Shown here piece after piece: positions 1-4,192 of a DNA stretch of 5,474 nt. Origin of the DNA: Streptosporangiaceae bacterium (GTDB lineage: Bacteria; Actinomycetota; Actinomycetes; Streptosporangiales; Streptosporangiaceae); contig JASHOI010000613.1 of NCBI GenBank assembly GCA_030041195.1, forward strand, positions 1 through 5,474, written 5' to 3'. Positions within the stretch are counted from its first letter, which is position 1; each line of letters begins with the position of its first letter. The notes under the pieces were generated by a model, which saw only the letters and a list, made by a program, of their open reading frames with translations, had not been told where the DNA came from and searched no databases. The position numbers and the translations under genes are program-made.

Positions 1-10
1 GGGCACGGGG

Positions 11-63
11 GGCGGACGCGGGTCCCGGTCTGCCGGGAGGCCGGCCGGCCGGGACCGTCCGCC
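11..63 (-). terminator. Candidate factor-independent terminator hairpin 3' of the HxlR gene
   Basis: Bases 11-17 (GGCGGAC) pair with 57-63 (GTCCGCC), and 21-28 (GGTCCCGG) pair with 49-56 (CCGGGACC). A 3-nt bulge lies at 18-20 and a 20-nt GC-rich loop at 29-48. The structure begins 52 nt beyond the stop of the minus-strand regulator gene, where a terminator is expected. There is no U-tract, which is common for proposed actinobacterial terminators but weakens the call. In such GC-rich DNA some pairing arises by chance, although 15 nearly contiguous base pairs is more than usual. No gene is visible in bases 1-115. Confidence 0.4.
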
Positions 64-115
64 GTTACCGCGGCGCGGTGCGCGGGCCGTGGTGCCGGCT
101 GGCGGATCCGATGCG

Positions 116-559
116 TCAGGCGTTCGCTGCGACCGGCGTGGTGTCCCTGGGATCGACGGGATCCCCGCACGACTCGCACACCAGGTGCGCCACGAGCGGA
201 TGCCCGCAGCGGTGCTCGAGAACCAGCGGCGGCCCGTCCTCGCCGGCCAGGTGCTTGTCGCCCCAGCGCATCAGGGTGACGATCACCGGGTAGAGATCGC
301 GGCCGGCCTCGGTGAGGCGGTATTCGTAACGAGCCGGGTGCTCCGAGTACTGCCTGCGCTCCAAGACCCCGCTGGCGACCAGCGTGCGGAGGCGGGCGGC
401 GAGCGTGTCCCTCGGGGCGCCGGTCCGCCTGATCATCTCGTCGAACCGGCGGTTGCCGAGGAATACCTCGCGCACGGCGAGCAGGGCCCACTTCTCCCCG
501 ACGATGTCGAGCGTGCGCGCGATCGAGCACACGCGCGGCTGGGTGGATTCGGCTGACAC
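116..559 (-). CDS. HxlR-family winged helix-turn-helix transcriptional regulator
   Basis: Predicted cytoplasmic DNA-binding regulator of 147 aa, a normal length for HxlR proteins. The N-terminus CSIARTLDIVGEKWALLAVR (residues 11-30) is the family signature. It is followed by the recognition-helix region FDEMIRRTGAPRDTLAARL (39-57) and the wing YSEHPARYEYRLTEAGRDL (71-89). Cys11 sits where redox-sensing HxlR proteins (YodB, HypR) carry their conserved N-terminal cysteine. The tail has C118, H120, C128 and C131 in a CxH-x7-CxxC pattern that could bind zinc. The frame stays open upstream to 844, across the exporter gene. I chose GTG at 559 because homology begins about 10 residues later and a TATACT -10 box lies exactly 6 nt upstream, which suggests a leaderless mRNA. 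The gene diverges from an MFS exporter across an 88-bp region with a large palindrome, so the likely job is repression of that exporter and of itself. The family call is firm; target and ligand are inferred. Confidence 0.93.
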   Translation of the reverse strand: MSAESTQPRVCSIARTLDIVGEKWALLAVREVFLGNRRFDEMIRRTGAPRDTLAARLRTLVASGVLERRQYSEHPARYEYRLTEAGRDLYPVIVTLMRWGDKHLAGEDGPPLVLEHRCGHPLVAHLVCESCGDPVDPRDTTPVAANA

Positions 560-565
560 ACGCCC

Positions 566-594
566 AGTATACAGGGTGAGTTTGAAATCTGGAT
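566..594 (-). promoter_or_regulatory. Putative promoter of the HxlR gene (leaderless)
   Basis: Read on the minus strand, TATACT at 571-566 is a good -10 hexamer. Its last T would be -7, which places +1 at base 559, the G of the GTG start. No Shine-Dalgarno sequence precedes that start, so a leaderless transcript fits. The -35 region (about 589-594, ATCCAG) is poor and lies within the left arm of the palindrome at 586-620, so a bound regulator would cover it. This is consistent with autoregulation. Confidence 0.5.
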
Positions 595-609
595 GCACCC
601 TGATATGGT
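582..609 (+). promoter_or_regulatory. Putative core promoter of the MFS exporter gene
   Basis: TTGAAA at 582-587 (-35) and TATGGT at 604-609 (-10) are separated by 16 nt and resemble the housekeeping sigma consensus. The predicted +1 is near 616, giving a leader of about 32 nt to the GTG at 648. The palindrome at 586-620 covers the end of the -35, the spacer, the -10 and the start site, so occupancy would block polymerase. Confidence 0.5.
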
Positions 610-620
610 ACATCCAGATT
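586..620. promoter_or_regulatory. 35-bp palindromic operator, probable HxlR binding site
   Basis: Arms AATCTGGATGCACC (586-599) and GGTACATCCAGATT (607-620) are inverted complements with one mismatch (596/610) around a 7-nt centre. The outer 10 bp are perfect. The element lies between the divergent regulator and exporter start codons and overlaps the exporter core promoter. HxlR dimers bind inverted repeats in their target promoters, so this is the obvious operator. The symmetry is seen directly; the identity of the binding protein is inferred from context. Confidence 0.75.
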
Positions 621-635
621 CCGGACTCACTACCT

Positions 636-640
636 GGGAG
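636..640 (+). promoter_or_regulatory. Ribosome binding site that fixes the MFS start
   Basis: GGGAG is placed 7 nt before GTG at 648. This is the only good Shine-Dalgarno match in the reading frame's N-terminal region and favours GTG 648 over the in-frame ATG at 666, which lacks one. Confidence 0.7.
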
Positions 641-647
641 ACACCTC

Positions 648-2081
648 GTGAGCCTCAGCCCGGCGATGACCGCGGCCTCGCCAGACACCGCCCCGAGTGC
701 CCGCAGGCTGGCAGCGGCCGTCGGCGTCTTGTCCCTTGCCGTGTTCATGTCCAGCCTTGACCTGTTCATCGTCAATCTGGCCTTCCCGTACATCGGCCGG
801 GAGTACGCGGGCACCGGCCTGAGCTCGTTGTCCTGGGTACTCAACGGCTACACGATCGTGTTCGCCGCGGTGCTCGTTCCCGCCGGGCGCTGGGCCGACC
901 GCGTCGGCCGGCGCCGGCTCTTCGTCGCGGGCCTGGCCGCCTTCGGCGTGGGGTCGCTGTTCTGCGGCCTTGCGCCCGGCGTGGCAGCGCTGATCGCCGC
1001 CCGGGTCGTCCAGGCGGCCGGTGCGGGCCTGATGGTGCCCGCCTCGTTGTCGCTGCTGCTCGCCGCCGTTCCGGCCCAGGCCAGGTCACGGGCCATCGGC
1101 ACCTGGTCGGCGGTCGGCGCCCTGGGCGCTGCGCTCGGGCCCGTGATCGGCGGGAGCCTGGTGCAGATCAACTGGCGGTGGGTGTTCTGGATCAACCTGC
1201 CGGTCGGCCTTGTCGCGATCCTGCTGGCAGGCAGGGTGGTGCCGGAGAGTAAGGACGATCACGTCACGGGCCGGCCAGACGTGATCGGCGCGGGCCTGCT
1301 CGCCGCGGCCGTGGCGCTGATCGCGCTGGCGCTGGTCAAGGCGCCCAGCTGGGGATGGGGCTCGGCCGGCTTCGTGGGCCTGCTGCTCGCGTCGCTGGCC
1401 TGCGGCGCGGCCATGGTTGCCCGGTCGCATCGGCACCACTCTCCGGTGATCGAGCTCGGGCTGCTCCGCTCGCGGACCTTCAGCGGCGCGTTCGGGGCCT
1501 CGATCCTCTACTACGCCGCGTTCGGGGCGTTCGTCCTCAACTCGGTCGAGTTCCTGACCGGGGTGTGGCATTACTCCGCGGTCCGGGCCGGACTGGCCAT
1601 CGGGCCGGGACCGCTCATGGTCCTGCCGTTCGCGCGGCTGGCCGCGCCGTGGCTGGCGGCCAGGCTCGGCGGCCCCGGCCGGGTGGCGGTGATCGGCTGT
1701 GTCGTGAACGCTGGCGCCCAGCTGCTCTGGCTGACCCAGATCCAGGCCCAGTCGGCTTACCTGACCCACCTGCTGCCGGCCCAGCTGCTCGGCGGTGCCG
1801 GGGTCGGCCTGACGATCCCCTCGCTGCTCGGTGCGGGCACGGCCTCGCTGACGCCGGCCCGCTTCGGCACCGGCAGCGGGATCCTCAACATGGCCCGCCA
1901 GGTCGGCACGGTGCTGGGGGTCGCGAGCCTGGTCGCCGTGCTTTCCCACATGGCCGCCGGCGACCCGCTGGCCGCTTACCGCCACGGCGTCGTGCTGATC
2001 ATCGCGTTTTTCGGCGCCGCAGGCGTTTTCTGCGCCGCCCTGCTGACGGCGCGGCCCCGGCAGCCGACCAGTACGAGGTAG
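648..2081 (+). CDS. DHA2-type (14-TM) MFS drug/metabolite exporter
   Basis: Integral membrane antiporter of 477 aa, expected to export drugs or toxic metabolites in exchange for protons. TM1 carries the family's acidic motif, SSLDLFIVNLAFPYI (residues 35-49, Asp38). Motif A is GRWADRVGRRRLF (80-92), between TM2 and TM3. The antiporter motif C region is GALGAALGPVIGG (157-169), in TM5. Hydrophobic segments run at roughly 24-46, 61-79, 91-110, 112-133, 148-170, 175-197, 212-230, 239-258, 280-302, 310-329, 345-363, 375-397, 414-434 and 446-467, which makes 14, as in EmrB/QacA-like DHA2 carriers. Length is typical and the gene looks intact. The frame is open back to 384, but that extension overlaps the regulator and is not used. 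Divergence from an HxlR gene across a shared operator suggests substrate- or stress-induced efflux. Subfamily is reasonably sure; substrate is unknown. Confidence 0.94.
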   Translation: MSLSPAMTAASPDTAPSARRLAAAVGVLSLAVFMSSLDLFIVNLAFPYIGREYAGTGLSSLSWVLNGYTIVFAAVLVPAGRWADRVGRRRLFVAGLAAFGVGSLFCGLAPGVAALIAARVVQAAGAGLMVPASLSLLLAAVPAQARSRAIGTWSAVGALGAALGPVIGGSLVQINWRWVFWINLPVGLVAILLAGRVVPESKDDHVTGRPDVIGAGLLAAAVALIALALVKAPSWGWGSAGFVGLLLASLACGAAMVARSHRHHSPVIELGLLRSRTFSGAFGASILYYAAFGAFVLNSVEFLTGVWHYSAVRAGLAIGPGPLMVLPFARLAAPWLAARLGGPGRVAVIGCVVNAGAQLLWLTQIQAQSAYLTHLLPAQLLGGAGVGLTIPSLLGAGTASLTPARFGTGSGILNMARQVGTVLGVASLVAVLSHMAAGDPLAAYRHGVVLIIAFFGAAGVFCAALLTARPRQPTSTR

Positions 2082-2091
2082 CGTTGGGCCG

Positions 2092-2313
2092 GTGAGCACT
2101 CGGGTCGTGGGACGCGGCGAGGTGAGCCGCGCTGCACGGCTGGTGTCGGTCACGGTCGAGGACGAGAATCTGAGCGTCGGACCCGAACGGTCCATGCGCC
2201 GGCGATGGACGCGTGCCTTGCCGGCCCGCATGATCTGTGGCTTCGTGACAAGCCGCCCACCCCCCGATGAAGAACGAGAGCTGATGGCCAGGTTTGGCAT
2301 GACTCCGGCATAA
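2092..2313 (+). CDS. Doubtful small ORF, 73 aa, unrecognised
   Basis: This ORF starts with GTG 11 nt after the exporter stop and ends with TAA just before a hairpin. I recognise no domain. The product is Arg/Glu/Pro-rich and soluble, with no signal peptide or membrane segment. Against it: only a weak GGGCC-like sequence precedes the start, and by hand count about three quarters of third positions are G or C, clearly less than in the neighbouring genes. For it: its placement behind the exporter on the same strand, its end beside a hairpin, and an acidic stretch DEERELMARFGM near the C-terminus that looks helix-forming. It could be a real small gene, the remnant of a decayed gene, or simply untranslated spacer. 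Apart from this ORF I see no gene in 2082-2407. Confidence 0.22.
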   Translation: MSTRVVGRGEVSRAARLVSVTVEDENLSVGPERSMRRRWTRALPARMICGFVTSRPPPDEERELMARFGMTPA

Positions 2314-2321
2314 CAGCCGGC

Positions 2322-2349
2322 TTTACCGATGGCTTCGGTAGGATTTTGT
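2322..2349 (+). terminator. Candidate terminator/attenuator hairpin with T-rich tail
   Basis: TACCGA (2324-2329) and TCGGTA (2335-2340) form a perfect 6-bp stem with a 5-nt loop, which two G-U pairs could extend. ATTTTGT follows at 2343-2349. It lies 10 nt after the TAA of the doubtful ORF and about 240 nt after the exporter stop. The stem is short and the T run is brief, so efficiency would be modest. A TAGGAT hexamer (2339-2344) within it could alternatively be a -10 box for the next gene, but no -35 match is evident. Confidence 0.35.
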
Positions 2350-2352
2350 CTT

Positions 2353-2376
2353 CGGCTGACGGCAGGTTGCCAGCCG
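2353..2376 (+). other. Bulged hairpin in the leader of the GT-C gene
   Basis: CGGCT (2353-2357) pairs with AGCCG (2372-2376), and GGCA (2361-2364) pairs with TGCC (2368-2371). The result is a 9-bp stem with a GAC bulge and a GGT loop, ending 31 nt before the GTG of the membrane glycosyltransferase gene. The hexamer CGGCTG here can also pair with CAGCCG at 2314-2319, giving an alternative fold. It may be structural or regulatory, or a chance result of GC-rich sequence. Confidence 0.3.
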
Positions 2377-2399
2377 ACCATGTTCACCGACACAAGGCC

Positions 2400-2403
2400 G
2401 GAG
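2400..2403 (+). promoter_or_regulatory. Weak ribosome binding site before the GT-C start
   Basis: GGAG lies only 4 nt before GTG at 2408, closer than ideal. No better-placed site exists for a nearby in-frame start. The next in-frame GTG, at 2513, has none, so 2408 is preferred with moderate certainty. Confidence 0.4.
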
Positions 2404-2407
2404 CCAG

Positions 2408-4057
2408 GTGCACGTAAACCGTGAGGCGGCCGGATCCGCCCCCACTGCGACGCCGGCGGAGCCCGGCGCCATACCCGCAGGCAAGGCCACACCCGCGGGC
2501 AAGCTCGCCCGGGTGCGAGCGGCGGCGCGCCGGCTGACCGTCGAGCACCTGGCCGCGCTTGGGCTCGGGCTGCTCGTCGTCGTGGTCCACAACGTGGGCT
2601 ACCTGCTCCGGCTGCCGTACTGGACCGACGAGGCCTGGGTCGCCGTCACCACGCGATTCCCCCTCTCGCAGCTGCGGCAGACAACCTCGAGCACGCCGAT
2701 CGGCTGGTCGCTGCTGCTGCGTCTGTTCACCGAGCGCGGTGAACAGACCGGCCGGCTGCTGCCGCTCGCGTTCGCCGGGGCCGCCGTCGTGGTCGCCTAC
2801 TGGCTGGGGCGCGGGGCCGGCTGGCGGCGCCCGGAGGTCTCGGTCGCCGCCGGGCTGCTGACGGCGGCCGCCGTGCTGCTGGTCCCGGCGATGCTCGTGC
2901 GCGATGACCTGAAGCAGTACACCGCCGACGCCTGCCTGTCGTTGCTGGTGCTCGCGCTGACCTCTCGGCTGGAGCGCAACTGGTCGCGCGGCGGGCTGGC
3001 AGGCCTCTCGGTGGCGGTCTGGGGCGGCATGCTGTTCAGCGACGCCGTAGCGTTCGTCGGCATTGCCGCGTTCGCGGCGCTGTTCGCCGTTCAGGTATGC
3101 CGGCGGGCCTGGGTCCGTCTGGCGGAGACGGCTGTTACGGGCGCGTGCACGGCCGTCCTCATGCTGGCGGTATACAAGGAGTTTGACGCCGGCCCGGATT
3201 ATCCGGGGCTCAAGGCGTACTGGAATCCCTTTTACCTGCCGACCGCCAAGGGGCTGCACGCGGCCTTGGCGTTCGTGACATCGCGCTTCCACGCGGTTGG
3301 CGCATTTTTCGGCCTCGGGCCGGTCTGGCTTGCCGTGCCGCTGGTCGTCGCCGGCCTGGTCACGCTGCTGCGGCTCGGCCGGCCAGCGACGGCGGTCGCG
3401 GTCGCCGTCCTGTGGCCGGAACTGCTCGCGCTCTCGGCGCTGCGCCAGTACCCGTTCCTCGACCTGCGGACCTCGACCTTCCTGTTCGCGATCACCGCCG
3501 CGGTCGCCGCGATTGGGCTCGCCGGGGTCTGCTCTCTGCTCAGGCCGCGATTCGGGAGCCTGCTCGCCGGTACGCTCGCCGCCGTTGCGCTGCTTGTCTT
3601 CGTCGTGGGAGCCGCGCCCTACGTGCGAAGCCGCATGATCCCGGTCGAGGACGTCCGCGACCAGGTCAGCTACATCGTTGCCCACGAAACCCGCGGCGAC
3701 GTGATCCTGGTGAACCTGAGCAGCAACTGGGGCTTTGCCTATTACTGGCCGTCCGGCGACCCGGCTCGCCGGCCGTCCAATGCGGTTGCACAGGGATACG
3801 AAGCGTATTTTCCCGATCAGCCGGGCATAGTCGTGGCGCGGAACAGGGACCTGGCCGCGATTGAGGCGGCGCTGGCACAGGCCCTGGCCCTGGCCCGGCA
3901 GCACGCCTGCTCCCGGATCTGGGTGGTCCGCACCCACCTCCTGGCCCAAGAGCGGCACGCCTGGAGGGTAGCGTTGCGTCAGCAGAAGCTAGCTCTCGTG
4001 CGGGCCGGTAATGACGGGCTCGGCGTGATACAGATGGGCGGTCCGGGCTGCCGATGA
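2408..4057 (+). CDS. GT-C fold membrane glycosyltransferase (ArnT/PMT, GT39-like)
   Basis: Polytopic membrane protein of 549 aa, likely transferring a sugar from a polyprenyl-phosphate donor on the outer face of the membrane. A 45-residue Ala/Pro/Thr-rich cytoplasmic N-terminus precedes TM1 (about 47-68). The first outer loop has YWTDEAWVAVTTR (71-83) with the acidic pair Asp74-Glu75, where GT-C enzymes place their catalytic or metal-binding Asp. DDLKQYTADACLSLL (166-180) and YPFLDLRTSTFLF (348-360) match patterns common in bacterial GT39-like proteins. TMs continue at roughly 116-134, 144-163, 173-185, 196-230, 240-256, 303-322, 327-344, 357-377 and 383-405. A soluble C-terminal domain (about 410-549), with a SYIVAHETRGDVILVNLSSN segment and a long Ala-rich helix (483-500), is likely extracytoplasmic. 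It sits 135 bp upstream of a second GT-C-like gene, pointing to envelope glycan work. The fold is fairly sure; donor and acceptor are unknown. Confidence 0.78.
   Translation: MHVNREAAGSAPTATPAEPGAIPAGKATPAGKLARVRAAARRLTVEHLAALGLGLLVVVVHNVGYLLRLPYWTDEAWVAVTTRFPLSQLRQTTSSTPIGWSLLLRLFTERGEQTGRLLPLAFAGAAVVVAYWLGRGAGWRRPEVSVAAGLLTAAAVLLVPAMLVRDDLKQYTADACLSLLVLALTSRLERNWSRGGLAGLSVAVWGGMLFSDAVAFVGIAAFAALFAVQVCRRAWVRLAETAVTGACTAVLMLAVYKEFDAGPDYPGLKAYWNPFYLPTAKGLHAALAFVTSRFHAVGAFFGLGPVWLAVPLVVAGLVTLLRLGRPATAVAVAVLWPELLALSALRQYPFLDLRTSTFLFAITAAVAAIGLAGVCSLLRPRFGSLLAGTLAAVALLVFVVGAAPYVRSRMIPVEDVRDQVSYIVAHETRGDVILVNLSSNWGFAYYWPSGDPARRPSNAVAQGYEAYFPDQPGIVVARNRDLAAIEAALAQALALARQHACSRIWVVRTHLLAQERHAWRVALRQQKLALVRAGNDGLGVIQMGGPGCR
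2721..2748. repeat. Perfect 12-bp inverted repeat inside the GT-C gene
   Basis: GTCTGTTCACCG (2721-2732) and CGGTGAACAGAC (2737-2748) are exact inverted complements around a 4-nt loop, AGCG. The element encodes residues 105-114 (RLFTERGEQT) of the glycosyltransferase. A perfect 24-base pairing with a tetraloop is unlikely by chance in 5.5 kb. It may be an intragenic operator or an mRNA hairpin. The repeat is certain; a function is not shown. Confidence 0.7.
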
Positions 4058-4075
4058 GCCTGGCCGTGGCCAGGC
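4058..4075 (+). terminator. Terminator-like hairpin directly after the GT-C gene
   Basis: GCCTGGCC (4058-4065) and GGCCAGGC (4068-4075) form an 8-bp perfect inverted repeat starting at the base after the TGA. The two central bases mean that in RNA the top pair would open, leaving a 4-nt loop. No U-tract follows. Position favours a GC-only terminator of the kind proposed in actinobacteria. Confidence 0.5.
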
Positions 4076-4141
4076 GGGTATGACCACCCCGTCCGATCCT
4101 GAAAGGCGCAGGTATCCCATGTCTCACGTTGCGGGTACGAA

Positions 4142-4173
4142 CCGGTACCTTACCGGCCCAAACCTCGGTTTGG
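4142..4173. promoter_or_regulatory. Two tandem perfect inverted repeats upstream of the DUF2079 gene
   Basis: CCGGTA (4142-4147) pairs with TACCGG (4151-4156) around a 3-nt loop. One base later, CCAAACC (4158-4164) pairs with GGTTTGG (4167-4173) around TC. The second is a 16-bp palindrome of operator size. Both lie immediately upstream of a candidate -10 box (4177-4182), where a regulator would control initiation. If transcription instead reads through from upstream, they could form RNA hairpins. The symmetry is seen directly; the role is inferred from position. Confidence 0.5.
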
Positions 4174-4176
4174 TCC

Positions 4177-4182
4177 GATAGT
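4177..4182 (+). promoter_or_regulatory. Candidate -10 box for the DUF2079 gene
   Basis: GATAGT ends 10 nt before the ATG at 4193, which predicts +1 near 4189 and a leader of only about 4 nt. No Shine-Dalgarno sequence precedes the ATG, which agrees with near-leaderless translation. No convincing -35 is present; the equivalent region is occupied by the inverted repeats, as can happen at activator-dependent promoters. Confidence 0.4.
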
Positions 4183-4192
4183 CTCCGCAGCC

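Noticed and set aside
384..647. N-terminal extension of the MFS exporter back to an ATG at 384
   Set aside because: It would overlap the HxlR gene on the opposite strand and read through the operator and promoter. GTG 648 has a good Shine-Dalgarno sequence and matches the usual start of the family.
560..844. N-terminal extension of the HxlR protein up to 844
   Set aside because: It would run antisense through the exporter start. Family homology begins about 10 residues after the GTG at 559, and a promoter-like -10 lies right before it.
2380..2424. 14-codon mini-ORF (ATG at 2380) overlapping the GT-C start, possible leader peptide
   Set aside because: No ribosome binding site and no run of regulatory codons; such short ORFs are expected by chance.
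1086..2492. Long open frame on the minus strand (468 codons) across the exporter 3' half and the following gap
   Set aside because: The product is rich in Arg, Gln, Gly and Pro with no recognisable domain. It is antisense to a clear MFS gene, the usual artefact of high GC3 coding DNA.
2473..2506. Imperfect 18-bp-period direct repeat encoding PAGKATPAGK in the GT-C N-terminus
   Set aside because: Two copies only, in a low-complexity Ala/Pro-rich tail; best explained by slippage in disordered coding sequence.
2384..3958. Long open frame on the minus strand (524 codons) opposite the GT-C gene
   Set aside because: Low-complexity Arg/Gln/Gly/Glu-rich translation antisense to a membrane protein with clear transmembrane segments and motifs.
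4074..4143. Direct repeat GCGGGTATGA (4074-4083) and GCGGGTACGA (4131-4140) in the intergenic gap
   Set aside because: Ten bases with one mismatch in two copies 57 bp apart is too little to claim an operator pair.
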